Below are positions 43,558 through 53,045 of a stretch of DNA of 64,000 nt, in pieces; positions within the stretch are counted from its first letter, which is position 1, and each line of letters begins with the position of its first letter. The position numbers and the translations under genes are program-made. Source of the stretch: Winogradskyella thalassocola (lineage in GTDB: Bacteria; Bacteroidota; Bacteroidia; Flavobacteriales; Flavobacteriaceae); NCBI RefSeq assembly GCF_900099995.1, contig NZ_FNCZ01000009.1, positions 96,007-160,006 on the forward strand, read 5' to 3'. Below the pieces are notes generated by a model. The model was not told where the DNA came from. It searched no databases and saw nothing but the letters and a program-made list of their open reading frames with translations.

Positions 43558-45696
43558 ATGAGTCTAAATAAAAATAAAATCTCAATTTATTTTTCAATTA
43601 TTTTCTTTTCATGGTCTTTTGCTCAGAAAAGTGAAACACCAACGGACAGTATTAAAGTTAAACCTTTAGATGAAGTCGTTGTTACTGGCCAGTATAATCC
43701 AACCTCTATTAAAAAGTCCGTACATAATGTCATTGTTATTAATAGAACTCAGATTGAGCAAGTTGCGGCAAACAATTTGGCCGATTTATTAAATTTCAAC
43801 CTTAACCTTACTATTATTCCTAATGCCCAAACAGGACGCTCTACGATTTCGTTCTTTGGATTAGACTCTCAATATTTCAATATTTTGGTGGATAACATCC
43901 CCATGGTTAGTGATAATGGTTTAGGGAATGACATTGATTTAACACAAATTAATCTCGATGCTATTGAACGTATTGAAATCGTTGAAGGTGCCATGGGAGT
44001 AGAATTTGGTGCGAATGCTGTTTCTGGAGTGATTAATATTATTACTAAAAAGTCTATTGCTAACACATGGAACATTCGAGCCTATTTACAAGAAGAAACC
44101 GTAAGTGATGAGTATGCTTTGTTTGATGAAGGTAGACATATCCAATCCTTTAGTGTAGCTCATAATATTAATGAGAAATGGATGGCTAAAATTGGAGTTA
44201 ACCGAAATGATTTCGCTGGATTTTTCAACCAACGCCAAGGACAAGATTATTACCAAAATGACGGTCTTAGAGGTTATGAATGGTTGCCAAAACAGCAATT
44301 AAACACCAATGCTTTGATTAATTATAAAGGCAATAATTTTAGAGTACTATACAAGTTTGAATACTTTAACGAGCAAATTAATTACTATGATGCCGCTGTA
44401 AGAGCAAATATTGATACTCAAAATCAAACGAGTAATCCATCTGCTACAGATCGCATATTTACCACCAACCGATTTGTCAACAATCTTAATATTGATGGTA
44501 ACTTAAATTCTGGAGCTAACTATAACGTAGCACTCTCCTACCAACAACAAGAACGCGACTTAAACGAATTTAACTATTTCATTTTAAGTAAAGAACGCAG
44601 TAATGAAACGGATGAAACCTACCAATCTAGTAAAGTCTTCTTTTCTAAAGGAACTATAGACAACTTAGTGAAAAGTGATTTTTATAATTTCCAACTCGGT
44701 TATGAAGCGCGCTATATTGAAGGCTTTGACACACAAGCTTCAGGTGATGTTACTCAACGAGATAAAACCAATAAGCAGACTAACTCGGCCATTTTTGGGT
44801 CTTCCGAATTAAACTTATCCAATGCATTCTCTTTACGTCCTGGTGTACGCTATGAATATAATTCACTTTTTAAATCAAAATTAATGGGCTCTTTAAGTGC
44901 GCGTTATTTAATGGATCATGGTTTTGAACTTAGAGCAAATGTCGGTACCTCTTATAGAACACCTAATTTTGAAGAGTTATACTACTATTTTGTAGATTCT
45001 AATCATGATGTTCAGGGTAATGAAAACTTAAATCCAGAGAATGGATTTTCAGCCTTTGTGAATCTAAAAAAGAGAAGTTGGTTTAATGACCTGTCTTTAG
45101 TCAACAACTTAAAGTTAAGCTATGTCGATGTTTCAGATAGAATTGATTTGGCTGTCGTTAATACCAGTCCTTTGCGATATCAATTTATAAACATTGATAA
45201 ATTTAAACTGTGGAGTCTTTCATTAGAAAATTCATTAAAATTAGATAAGTTATCATTCAACTTAGGAGCAACGTTTCAAGGTATTTCTAGAATCAATAGT
45301 AATGAAGTTAATGGCACTGATGATTTTCTGTACAATTTTCAAGTCAATACAAGTGCATCCTATTTTGTGGAACCTTGGGATACCTCATTCACCTTATTAT
45401 TAAAATACAACGGAGAGCAAGAACAATACTTAGCGTCTGGATCTGATACGGATGGTAATTCAACATTCTCAAAAGCAACAACGGATGCTTACAGTTGGTT
45501 AGACGCCTCTGTAAAAAAATCATTTTTAGACAATAAAATTAAAGTTACGCTTGGTGCACGAAACCTATTAGATGTCACCAATGTAAACGTTAACAATGCT
45601 GCCACTGGTGGTACACACTCTACTAACAGTAATGCTTTATTGTTAGGCTATGGAAGATCTTTTTATTTAAAACTATTATATAACCTAAATTTTTAA
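43558..45696 (+). CDS. TonB-dependent outer-membrane receptor, HmuR-like
   Basis: A 712-residue receptor likely to import heme in partnership with the HmuY-type lipoprotein encoded next. Signal peptide about 1-22 (ends S-F-A-Q), a TonB box region L-D-E-V-V-V-T-G near 35-42, plug domain about 45-155 (V-I-N-R-T-Q-I-E-Q and V-E-G-A-M-G-V-E-F-G-A-N-A-V-S-G-V-I-N-I), and a 22-strand barrel ending in F as required for outer-membrane insertion. The motif Y-R-T-P-N-F-E-E-L-Y-Y-Y, widely conserved in siderophore and heme receptors, is near residue 465-476. Substrate assignment rests on the HmuY neighbour. It is twelve bases upstream of that gene. Confidence 0.92.
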   Translation: MSLNKNKISIYFSIIFFSWSFAQKSETPTDSIKVKPLDEVVVTGQYNPTSIKKSVHNVIVINRTQIEQVAANNLADLLNFNLNLTIIPNAQTGRSTISFFGLDSQYFNILVDNIPMVSDNGLGNDIDLTQINLDAIERIEIVEGAMGVEFGANAVSGVINIITKKSIANTWNIRAYLQEETVSDEYALFDEGRHIQSFSVAHNINEKWMAKIGVNRNDFAGFFNQRQGQDYYQNDGLRGYEWLPKQQLNTNALINYKGNNFRVLYKFEYFNEQINYYDAAVRANIDTQNQTSNPSATDRIFTTNRFVNNLNIDGNLNSGANYNVALSYQQQERDLNEFNYFILSKERSNETDETYQSSKVFFSKGTIDNLVKSDFYNFQLGYEARYIEGFDTQASGDVTQRDKTNKQTNSAIFGSSELNLSNAFSLRPGVRYEYNSLFKSKLMGSLSARYLMDHGFELRANVGTSYRTPNFEELYYYFVDSNHDVQGNENLNPENGFSAFVNLKKRSWFNDLSLVNNLKLSYVDVSDRIDLAVVNTSPLRYQFINIDKFKLWSLSLENSLKLDKLSFNLGATFQGISRINSNEVNGTDDFLYNFQVNTSASYFVEPWDTSFTLLLKYNGEQEQYLASGSDTDGNSTFSKATTDAYSWLDASVKKSFLDNKIKVTLGARNLLDVTNVNVNNAATGGTHSTNSNALLLGYGRSFYLKLLYNLNF

Positions 45697-45708
45697 ACAC
45701 TAAATATT

Positions 45709-46806
45709 ATGACAAATAAATTTTTAAAAACGGCTTTATGCCTATGTATTATTGCATTTTCTAGCTGTAGTAGCGACGACGACGTTTCTGGCCCGCTTAC
45801 TATTGTGATTGAAGGTGCTTCTATCGCTCCAGAAGTTGGAGGCCCTAATCAACAAAACCAAGTTTATATTGATTTAAGTACAAACACAACGACATCAGCG
45901 CAACGTGATTCTTGGGACCTAGGATTTTACTCTGGTTCAGATTTCAGGGTTGCTATTAATGGTTCTATAGAAATGGCTGCAGCAGAATTATCATTTGATG
46001 ACATTGATGCCGTAAATTCAACAACTCAAGAAGTAATAGATTTACAACCTCTAGCTAAAGTTGGTATTTTTGATACTGCAAATTTAGCTTTTGTTGATGC
46101 TTTTGACGGAAATATATATGGTACTGCTATCAGTGAAATATCTGCTACAGACTCTGAAAACAAAGTATATTTGATTAATCTAGGTAGTGAAGTAGGCACA
46201 GAAACACCTGCAACTGGTTCTGTTGATTTAAAAGATGAAGAAAGAGGTTGGAAAAAAATCCGAGTATTAAGAAACGGGAATGACTACACCATTCAATATG
46301 CCGACTTAGACGCCACTACACATGAAGAAATTACAATCTCTAAAGACAGCAATTATAACTTTACATTCTTTAGCTTTACTACAGAAAGTATTGTTAACGT
46401 TGAACCAACATCTTCAAGTTGGGATTTAAACTTTACAACCTTTACGGATGAAGTTTTCGCCGGAACTGATAGTTACGGTGCTTATTTCTATGGAGATTTT
46501 GTAGCTTCAAATAACCTAGCTAACGTAGATGTTTATAGGATAGATACTGAAGAAAATACGGAACTATCTTATGACAATTTCACGATAAATGATGTCGCTG
46601 CATCTAATTTTTCCAATGATCAAAGAATTATCGGAAGCAGCTGGAGAAATGGTGGAGGACCAGGTTCATTACCTTCTCTTAAAGATAACGTCTTTTATAT
46701 AATTAATGATACAGATGGTAATCTTTATAAATTGAGATTCTTAGCCTTAACTAATGCAGAAGGAGAACGTGGTCATCCTGAATTTGTATATAGTTTATTA
46801 CAGTAA
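45709..46806 (+). CDS. hmuY: HmuY-type heme-binding lipoprotein
   Basis: A 365-residue surface lipoprotein. The signal peptide ends in the lipobox F-S-S-C near residue 20, followed by an acidic S-S-D-D-D stretch. The HmuY signature is clear: N-Q-V-Y-I-D-L-S-T, then S-W-D-L-G-F-Y-S-G-S-D-F-R-V-A-I-N-G-S near 67-86, and a repeated S-S-W-D-L-N-F-T-T-F-T later. HmuY proteins take heme from host or environmental hemoproteins and hand it to the TonB receptor. At 365 residues it is longer than P. gingivalis HmuY, as usual in flavobacteria. Heme ligands cannot be assigned by eye. It ends at a bidirectional terminator. Confidence 0.9.
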   Translation: MTNKFLKTALCLCIIAFSSCSSDDDVSGPLTIVIEGASIAPEVGGPNQQNQVYIDLSTNTTTSAQRDSWDLGFYSGSDFRVAINGSIEMAAAELSFDDIDAVNSTTQEVIDLQPLAKVGIFDTANLAFVDAFDGNIYGTAISEISATDSENKVYLINLGSEVGTETPATGSVDLKDEERGWKKIRVLRNGNDYTIQYADLDATTHEEITISKDSNYNFTFFSFTTESIVNVEPTSSSWDLNFTTFTDEVFAGTDSYGAYFYGDFVASNNLANVDVYRIDTEENTELSYDNFTINDVAASNFSNDQRIIGSSWRNGGGPGSLPSLKDNVFYIINDTDGNLYKLRFLALTNAEGERGHPEFVYSLLQ

Positions 46807-46824
46807 ACTTTTAAAATAGATATT

Positions 46825-46858
46825 AAAAAAGCCTTCATTTAAAATGGAGGCTTTTTTT
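46825..46858. terminator. Bidirectional terminator
   Basis: An A run, GCC(T)TCATTT paired with AAATGGAGGC and a T run lie between hmuY and the convergent HMG-CoA lyase gene. Confidence 0.8.
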
Positions 46859-46859
46859 A

Positions 46860-47723
46860 TTAATGATACACACTAAAAATCTTAGTCGCTTCATTATAAG
46901 AGCTTTCAAAACACATAGCATTAAGATTATGCGCTTTTTTCTGCGTAAAGTAAGACAACATTTTTTCGGTTGGCATATTGCCTGTTAACTCATCTTTTGC
47001 CATTGGGCAACCACCAAAACCCTGTATAGCTCCATCAAAACGACGACAACCTGCTTTGTAAGCTGCATCAATTTTTTCGAACCATGTGCTTGGTGTGGTA
47101 TGCAAATGTGCACCAAATTGAATATCTGGATACTCAGGAATTAAATTTGAAAACAAATAGTCAATATTCTCAGGATTAGAGCTCCCAATGGTATCACTCA
47201 AAGATAAAATACGAACTCCCAGTTTTGCTAAACGTTCGGTCCACTCTCCTACTATATCTACATTCCAAGGATCACCATACGGATTTCCAAAACCCATAGA
47301 AATATAAACCACCACTTCTTTATTACTCTTATCTGCTATTTCTAAAATTTCAGAAAGCGTAACAACCGATTGTGCTATGGTTTTGTGCGTATTACGCATT
47401 TGAAAGTTTTCAGATATCGAAAATGGAAAGCCTAAATAATCTATTTCCTTATGCACTGAAGCGTCATTTGCACCACGAGTATTCGCAATAATGGCGAGTA
47501 GTTTACTCTCTGTTTTACTCAAATCTAATTGTGCTAAAACTTCGGCTGTATCTACTAATTGCGGAATTGCTTTTGGAGATACAAAACTTCCGAAATCAAT
47601 AGTATCAAAACCAACACGAAGTAACGATTGAATGTATTGTACTTTCTTTTCTGTAGGTATAAAAGCCTTAATGCCTTGCATGGCATCTCTTGGACATTCT
47701 ATTATTTTAACCGCTTTATTCAT
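46860..47723 (-). CDS. Hydroxymethylglutaryl-CoA lyase
   Basis: A 287-residue TIM-barrel lyase that splits HMG-CoA into acetyl-CoA and acetoacetate, the last step of leucine degradation. The N-terminus I-I-E-C-P-R-D-A-M-Q-G carries the metal/catalytic Arg-Asp pair; H-L-H-T-T holds metal-binding histidines; the catalytic cysteine is in G-F-G-G-C-P-M-A-K-D-E-L-T-G-N. All are present. The -7 element TATATTTG ends only five bases before the start codon, so the mRNA is probably leaderless. The stop codon touches the terminator shared with hmuY. Confidence 0.92.
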   Translation of the reverse strand: MNKAVKIIECPRDAMQGIKAFIPTEKKVQYIQSLLRVGFDTIDFGSFVSPKAIPQLVDTAEVLAQLDLSKTESKLLAIIANTRGANDASVHKEIDYLGFPFSISENFQMRNTHKTIAQSVVTLSEILEIADKSNKEVVVYISMGFGNPYGDPWNVDIVGEWTERLAKLGVRILSLSDTIGSSNPENIDYLFSNLIPEYPDIQFGAHLHTTPSTWFEKIDAAYKAGCRRFDGAIQGFGGCPMAKDELTGNMPTEKMLSYFTQKKAHNLNAMCFESSYNEATKIFSVYH

Positions 47724-47728
47724 TAGTT

Positions 47729-47736
47729 CAAATATA
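47729..47736 (-). promoter_or_regulatory. -7 element directly before the HMG-CoA lyase start
   Basis: TATATTTG on the minus strand, exact match to TAnnTTTG, separated from the ATG by five bases. Confidence 0.5.
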
Positions 47737-47867
47737 CATTAATTGAAATTGAAATTGAACTCGAAATAGAATTTGAAGGCGATAATAATTAGCATAAATG
47801 ATTCTTCTAAATTAGAGATTCCGATAACTATCTGAATGTGTTAACATAAGTCATATAGAATATCTTT

Positions 47868-48485
47868 CTAAATGAGAATAAAAACCGCAATCCCCACAAA
47901 TACCACAATCTGAAGCCATTTCAAAACGAAACCTGAATTTTTATGCTTTAAGGTGTAGGTTTTAATTTGTCCTGCAAGCAACGCTATAATAGAAAAAATA
48001 ATAAAAGACACCAGCATAAAAAGTCCACCTAAAATATAAAACTGCCAAACGGTACTCATCGTTTCACTAAATAAAAACCCTGGAAAAAACGCTAAAAAGA
48101 AAATGGTCACTTTTGGATTGAGAACATTCATAAAAAAACCTTGAACAAATAACTGTTTTAGACTTTTCTTAGGCACATGTTCGGAATTGAGATTAAGACT
48201 TGCATCAGATTTAAAGACTTTGTAGGCTAGGTATAACAGATAAATGGCTCCTAAAAGTTTAATACCAAAGAATAGGTTTTCATTTGCTGCTATGATAGCA
48301 GAAACACCAAAGGCTAATAAAGTCGTATGAATTATACAACCTGTAATTAAACCGCAAACGGTTGCCATCCCATAAGATTTACCATGACTAATACTTTGTA
48401 CTAAGACATAAATATTATCTGGTCCAGGAGCAAATGCCAAAGCAATTGTGGCTCCTATAAATGCGGTAAGAATTTCGAAATTCAA
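47868..48485 (-). CDS. LysE-family exporter (RhtB-like)
   Basis: A 205-residue inner-membrane protein with six hydrophobic segments. The start F-I-G-A-T-I-A-L-A-F-A-P-G-P-D-N-I-Y-V and the loop G-x-x-x-G (V-C-G-L-I-T-G-C) are hallmarks of the LysE/RhtB exporter family, which exports amino acids or homoserine derivatives. N-P-K-V-T-I-F-F-L-A-F-F-P-G-F in the centre is also typical. It starts three bases after the pyrD stop codon on the same strand, so the two are translationally close. The substrate is unknown. Confidence 0.9.
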   Translation of the reverse strand: MNFEILTAFIGATIALAFAPGPDNIYVLVQSISHGKSYGMATVCGLITGCIIHTTLLAFGVSAIIAANENLFFGIKLLGAIYLLYLAYKVFKSDASLNLNSEHVPKKSLKQLFVQGFFMNVLNPKVTIFFLAFFPGFLFSETMSTVWQFYILGGLFMLVSFIIFSIIALLAGQIKTYTLKHKNSGFVLKWLQIVVFVGIAVFILI

Positions 48486-48487
48486 AA

Positions 48488-49522
48488 TTATTGATTATTC
48501 AATATCAATTTATTAATGCGTTTGATTAAACTCGGCCCTTCATAAATAAAACCGGTATACACCTGAACCAAATCGGCACCAGCTGCTATTTTTTCTAAAG
48601 CATCTTCTGCAGAATGAATACCTCCTACTCCAATAATAGGAAAGGATTTTTTGCTTTTATCCGCTAAGTACTGAATGACTTTAGTCGATTTATCTTTAAT
48701 TGGTTGTCCGCTTAAACCACCATTACCAATCTCGTTAAGTCGTGCATCACTCGCTTTTAATCCTGTTCTGTCAATAGAGGTATTACTTGCAATAACACCA
48801 TCGAGATTTGTTTCTGCAATTAATTCTACAATTTCATCTAATTGCACATCGTTTAAATCTGGTGCAATTTTAAGTAGAATGGGTTTCTGCTTACTAAATG
48901 TAGCATTAGCTTCTTGTACCGTAGAAATCAGCTCTAACAAATAATCTTTATCATTTAATTTAGCGTGGCTTCCTACATTTGGACAACTGACGTTAAGTAC
49001 AAAATAATCTACATAAGGATGTAAGGCATTAAAACACTCTAGATAATCTTTAGTATAATTTTCAGGAAGTGTTTGCGTATTTTTTCCAATATTTCCACCA
49101 ATAATAAGTTGCCCTTTATTGTTCTTTAGTTGTGAAATTGCAGCTTGTAAACCTTCATTATTAAAACCCATGCGGTTAATAATCCCTTTATCATCTTTTA
49201 GTCTGAATAAGCGTTTTTTAGGATTTCCTTCTTGAGCTTTTGGTGTTACTGTTCCTATTTCAATAAAACCAAATCCGAAATTGGCCAATTCATTATATAA
49301 AACCGCATTTTTATCAAAACCTGCTGCTAAACCTACTGGGTTTTTAAATTTTAACCCAAACAATTCACGTTCTAATTGTTTGTCTTCAATAACATAAAGA
49401 GATTTAAAAACACTTTTTACTCCTGGTATTTTAGATAAATTCCGAATTAACGAAAAGGTGAAATAATGTACTTTTTCTGGATCAAAAAGGAATAAAATGG
49501 GTCTGATTAAAGCTTTGTACAT
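48488..49522 (-). CDS. pyrD: Dihydroorotate dehydrogenase (quinone), class 2
   Basis: A 344-residue FMN enzyme that oxidises dihydroorotate to orotate in pyrimidine synthesis, with quinone as acceptor. The N-terminal helical extension ([12 protein letters not shown]) identifies the membrane-bound class 2. Motifs: [26 protein letters not shown] with the catalytic serine near 179, K-I-A-P-D-L and G-V-G-G-I. Complete and of normal length. TATTTTTG at 49541-49548 on the minus strand is a likely -7 element, 19 bases before the start codon. Confidence 0.96.
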   Translation of the reverse strand: MYKALIRPILFLFDPEKVHYFTFSLIRNLSKIPGVKSVFKSLYVIEDKQLERELFGLKFKNPVGLAAGFDKNAVLYNELANFGFGFIEIGTVTPKAQEGNPKKRLFRLKDDKGIINRMGFNNEGLQAAISQLKNNKGQLIIGGNIGKNTQTLPENYTKDYLECFNALHPYVDYFVLNVSCPNVGSHAKLNDKDYLLELISTVQEANATFSKQKPILLKIAPDLNDVQLDEIVELIAETNLDGVIASNTSIDRTGLKASDARLNEIGNGGLSGQPIKDKSTKVIQYLADKSKKSFPIIGVGGIHSAEDALEKIAAGADLVQVYTGFIYEGPSLIKRINKLILNNQ

Positions 49523-49540
49523 GAGAAGAATTTTACATCA

Positions 49541-49548
49541 CAAAAATA
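49541..49548 (-). promoter_or_regulatory. -7 element of pyrD
   Basis: Reads TATTTTTG on the minus strand, an exact TAnnTTTG match. Confidence 0.45.
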
Positions 49549-49637
49549 AGCAACTCCACTTTAAAATAAACCATGGTTTAAGCTATTAATTTTAATAGAA
49601 ACTGTTATATATCATTATTTATGCTTAAGTTTTTTAC

Positions 49638-49645
49638 TAACTTTG
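49638..49645 (+). promoter_or_regulatory. -7 element of the universal stress protein gene
   Basis: TAACTTTG matches TAnnTTTG exactly and lies 25 bases upstream of the ATG at 49671. Confidence 0.5.
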
Positions 49646-49670
49646 GAATCCAAACCAAAACCTAAATATC

Positions 49671-50501
49671 ATGAAAAAAATTATAGTTCCTGTAGATTTT
49701 TCTAAACATTCAGAATATGCTTTAGAAACCGCTGCTTCATTAGCAAAACAACATAACTCAGAGTTAATTGTAATGCATATGCTAGAAATGTCTGAATCTA
49801 TTTTCTCTGCTTCAAGCACTGAAAGAGGTCAAGAAAATGCATTTATGCTAATGGTAGCGAACAAAAAGTTTGAAACATTTTTAGATCAACCCTATCTTGA
49901 AGGTCTTGAAGTAACTCCAATGGTTAAATACCATAAAGTTCTAAAAGAAGTTGCAGCAGTTGCAAATGATGTTAGAGCAGACTTAATTGTTATGGGGTCT
50001 AGAGGTCATAGTGATCACGATGGAATTTTTACTGGTTCTAACACTGAGAAAGTAGTACGCTATAGCAACACACCAGTTTTAGTTGTGAAATCAGAACTAA
50101 AGTCTACTAATTTTGAACAGATTGTATTAGCTACAGATTTTTCAGAAGACAGTGCTCCTGCTATTAAAAAGGCATTAGAGTTACTATTGAAATTAAGTAA
50201 AAAGACAACTTTATTGCATATTAATTCTCCAAATCTAAGCTTTTTAAGTACTGATGAAATTGACGAAAAAATTGAAACCTTCTTAAAGCTTGCAAAATTA
50301 AAAGAAACTGATGTTTCTATTGCTCGTATTTCAGATCATAATATCGAAGATGGAGTATCAAGTTTTGCAAAAAGACAACAGGCAGATGCGATAGCTATGA
50401 TTACTCACGGAAGAAAAGGACTCAGTCATTTCTTTGGTGGTAGTATTTCTGAAGATGTCGTTAACCATTCTAAACTTCCAGTTATTACCTTTAAACTTTA
50501 A
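49671..50501 (+). CDS. Universal stress protein, tandem Usp domains
   Basis: A 276-residue cytoplasmic protein with two Usp folds. The first (1-145) starts [17 protein letters not shown] and ends with the nucleotide-binding G-S-R-G-H-S-(9)-G-S-N-T-E-K-V pattern; the second (about 150-276) has [11 protein letters not shown] and T-H-G-R-K-G-L-(6)-G-S-I-S. The G-2x-G-9x-G-(S/T) motif in the first domain supports ATP binding; the second varies. Usp proteins help survival under stress; the precise action is unknown. pepT follows after 20 bases and is probably cotranscribed. Confidence 0.93.
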   Translation: MKKIIVPVDFSKHSEYALETAASLAKQHNSELIVMHMLEMSESIFSASSTERGQENAFMLMVANKKFETFLDQPYLEGLEVTPMVKYHKVLKEVAAVANDVRADLIVMGSRGHSDHDGIFTGSNTEKVVRYSNTPVLVVKSELKSTNFEQIVLATDFSEDSAPAIKKALELLLKLSKKTTLLHINSPNLSFLSTDEIDEKIETFLKLAKLKETDVSIARISDHNIEDGVSSFAKRQQADAIAMITHGRKGLSHFFGGSISEDVVNHSKLPVITFKL

Positions 50502-50521
50502 TTTTCAAAACAAATAATTTT

Positions 50522-51751
50522 ATGCAGCATATAATAGAGCGTTTTATTAGTTACGTTACAATAGATACAGAATCAGACCCAGAGTCAGAAACGACACCAA
50601 GCACTAAAAAGCAATGGGATTTGGCTAATAAATTAGTTGAAGAACTAAAAGCGATAGGGCTAAGTGATGTGACTATAGATGAGAATGCGTATATCATGGC
50701 AACCTTACCTAGTAATGTTTCTCACCATGTCCCTGTTATCGGATTTGTATCTCATTTTGATACCTCTCCTGATTTTACAGGTGCTAATGTAAAACCTCAA
50801 ATTGTCAGTGAATATGACGGAAAAGATATCGTTTTAAATGCTGAAGAGAATATTATTCTGTCCCCAGATTATTTCGACGACTTATTACTTTATAAAGGTC
50901 AGACTTTAATCACAACAGATGGTACCACCCTTTTAGGAGCCGATGATAAAGCTGGTATTACTGAGATTGTAACAGCTATGGAATACCTTATTAATCATCC
51001 TGAAATTAAACATGGCACCATAAGAATTGGGTTTACCCCAGATGAAGAAATTGGTAGAGGAGCTCATAAATTTGATGTTGAAAAATTTGGTGCAGATTGG
51101 GCTTATACCATGGATGGTAGCCAAGTTGGAGAATTAGAATATGAAAATTTTAATGCTGCTGGAGCTAAGATTAAAGTAAAAGGTAAAATTGTACATCCTG
51201 GTTATGCGAAAGGAAAAATGATCAATTCTATGTATTACGCTTCAGAGTTTATTACTATTTTACCACGATTAGAAACACCTGAATGTACCGAAGGTTACGA
51301 AGGATTTTTCCATTTGCATAATATTGAAGGAGATGTTGAAGAAACGACACTTCAATATATTATTAGAGATCATGACAAGGATAAGTTTGAAGCTCGAAAA
51401 GCGCTATTGGAAAAGATTGTTTTCGATTTAAATACAAAATACGAAAGTGAAGTTTTTAAGATTGAAATAAAAGATCAGTACTTCAACATGAAAGAGAAAG
51501 TGGAACCTGTAATGCATATTGTAGATATTGCAGAAGAAGCGATGAAAGCTGTTGGAGTGACTCCATTAATTAAAGCGATACGTGGAGGAACTGATGGTTC
51601 TCAACTCTCTTATATGGGATTACCTTGCCCTAATATTTTTGCAGGTGGCCATAATTTTCATGGGCGTTACGAATATGTACCTGTAGAAAGTATGCAAAAA
51701 GCTGTTGAGGTTATTTGTAAAATTGCTGAGTTAACGGCGATAGAAAAATAG
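50522..51751 (+). CDS. pepT: Peptidase T (tripeptidase)
   Basis: A 409-residue cytosolic zinc aminopeptidase of family M20B that removes the N-terminal residue of tripeptides. Zinc and catalytic residues are visible in V-S-H-F-D-T-S-P-D (His78, Asp80), L-G-A-D-D-K-A-G (Asp near 141), P-D-E-E-I-G-R-G (the Glu pair near 175), M-D-G-S (Asp) and the final [11 protein letters not shown] with the last zinc histidine. The length and all motifs match PepT. It follows the usp gene and ends at a strong terminator. Confidence 0.96.
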   Translation: MQHIIERFISYVTIDTESDPESETTPSTKKQWDLANKLVEELKAIGLSDVTIDENAYIMATLPSNVSHHVPVIGFVSHFDTSPDFTGANVKPQIVSEYDGKDIVLNAEENIILSPDYFDDLLLYKGQTLITTDGTTLLGADDKAGITEIVTAMEYLINHPEIKHGTIRIGFTPDEEIGRGAHKFDVEKFGADWAYTMDGSQVGELEYENFNAAGAKIKVKGKIVHPGYAKGKMINSMYYASEFITILPRLETPECTEGYEGFFHLHNIEGDVEETTLQYIIRDHDKDKFEARKALLEKIVFDLNTKYESEVFKIEIKDQYFNMKEKVEPVMHIVDIAEEAMKAVGVTPLIKAIRGGTDGSQLSYMGLPCPNIFAGGHNFHGRYEYVPVESMQKAVEVICKIAELTAIEK

Positions 51752-51787
51752 TTTCAGTCCTTTTTAAAGACTTATAATAATTTCAAT

Positions 51788-51829
51788 AAGCAGTAAACTA
51801 TAGCATTTAGTTTACTGCTTATTTTTTTT
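51788..51829 (+). terminator. Terminator of usp-pepT
   Basis: AAGCAGTAAACTA at 51788-51800 pairs with TAGTTTACTGCTT at 51808-51820, followed by A and an eight-T run. Confidence 0.9.
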
Positions 51830-51884
51830 ATGCTTAAATTTAAGAACCAAAATTCTTTAGTTTTTCAATTACAATACATTCATT

Positions 51885-52250
51885 ATGACTACAACACCAA
51901 AACACGACGAGCGCATTGCTGTAATGACATTTGCATCGGTTTATCCGCATTATATTACAAAAGTTGAGAAGAAGGGCAGAACAAAAGAAGAATTACATCA
52001 AGTGATTACATGGTTAACCGGTTTTAATGACACAACATTACAAACGCTCATTAATAATAGAGTCACGTTTAAATCCTTCTTTGAGAAAGCTAAGCTAAAC
52101 CCAGATGCACATCTCATAAAGGGTGTTATCTGTGGATACCGAATTGAAGAAATAGAAACTCAACTAACTAAAGAAGTGCGCTATTTAGATAAATTGGTTG
52201 ATGAATTAGCAAAAGGACGAAAAATGGAAAAAATTTTACGTAGCGCATAA
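51885..52250 (+). CDS. DUF2200 family protein
   Basis: A 121-residue cytoplasmic protein matching the DUF2200 pattern: the N-terminal R-I-A-V-M-T-F-A-S-V-Y-P-H-Y-I-T-K-V-E-K-K-G-R-T (shown in parts: M-T-F-A-S-V-Y-P and K-K-G-R-T), the W-L-T-G-F motif near residue 44, and I-K-G-V-I-C-G-Y-R-I-E-E-I near 86. It is a single-domain protein of standard length with no known function; crystal structures of the family exist but give no activity. It is transcribed alone between a terminator and the SMI1/KNR4 gene. Confidence 0.85.
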   Translation: MTTTPKHDERIAVMTFASVYPHYITKVEKKGRTKEELHQVITWLTGFNDTTLQTLINNRVTFKSFFEKAKLNPDAHLIKGVICGYRIEEIETQLTKEVRYLDKLVDELAKGRKMEKILRSA

Positions 52251-52309
52251 TTCACATCACAACCTTGTAAATAATTAGCATAGTATATAATACGAAGCAT
52301 CATCGAAAC

Positions 52310-52804
52310 ATGAATAATATAGCAATTCTTAAAAAACTAAAATCATCAGCCTTTACCGACGAAGATGGTGAAACTTATACTTTAGATTTTAAAGATGGTT
52401 TAACAGCTTCAGAAATTGAAAACCTAAAACTATTATTTCCTAATCATACCATTGATAATGAACTCATAGACATTTTAAAAGAGACGCGTGGTTGGGAAGA
52501 TTATGGTTTGGATGACATTGATTTTTCTTCAATAGGACAATTTGGTTTCACTGAATTATGCCCAAATTCTGTCACTCTAGGACACGATGGATTTGGAAAT
52601 CATTGGGTTTTGGATATATTAAATGATGGCTCATTAGGTTATGTATACTACGCTTGCCACGATCCGGCAGTGTTTATACGCTACGCTGATAATCTAAATG
52701 ATTTTTTAAGCAGCTTATTAGAATTTCATGAATCACCTACAGAAAATTACCTCAATGACATCCATGATAAAGTAGTCTATGATATTTGGAAAAACAACAG
52801 TTAA
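52310..52804 (+). CDS. SMI1/KNR4 (SUKH) family protein, truncated
   Basis: A 164-residue protein with a SUKH fold: L-T-A-S-E-I-E-N-L-K-L-L-F-P near residue 30, I-L-K-E-T-R-G-W, and a beta region with G-H-D-G-F-G-N-H-W-V-L-D. SUKH proteins often act as immunity proteins against contact-dependent toxins. The same frame stays open after the TAA with typical residues of the longer SMI1/KNR4 proteins, so the TAA has probably cut an originally about 250-residue gene. The folded N-terminal domain may remain functional. No toxin gene is nearby. Confidence 0.75.
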   Translation: MNNIAILKKLKSSAFTDEDGETYTLDFKDGLTASEIENLKLLFPNHTIDNELIDILKETRGWEDYGLDDIDFSSIGQFGFTELCPNSVTLGHDGFGNHWVLDILNDGSLGYVYYACHDPAVFIRYADNLNDFLSSLLEFHESPTENYLNDIHDKVVYDIWKNNS

Positions 52805-53036
52805 TTTTTAGATAAAATCGATTTTGAAAAGGCTGATATAGCCTTCGCCCCTTTCTTAAACCAATTGGAAGGTAATGATTGGGTTATAGTAGATTTAAGA
52901 CATGCTAAAAATAAAGAAGGATTTGCATGGGGGAAATTTGGGCCAAATAGTGAGATAAAACGTCATTCAAGGGAATTAATTTAGGGTATTAAAAAAAGTA
53001 AAAAAGGATTCCTTAAACGCCTTTTCGGTAGCTAAA
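52805..53036 (+). pseudogene. Orphaned C-terminal part of the SMI1/KNR4 gene
   Basis: In frame with the gene before it, after the TAA at 52802-52804, the sequence reads F-L-D-K-I-D-F-E-K-A-D-I-A-F-A-P-F and V-I-V-D-L-R-H-A-K-N-K-E-G-F-A-W-G-K-F-G, then ends in a stop at 52991 after a frameshift; the other frame gives K-K-S-K-K-G-F-L-K-R-L-F-G-S and TAA at 53034. One nonsense and one frameshift separate it from a continuous protein. Confidence 0.65.
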
Positions 53037-53045
53037 CCAATTCCA

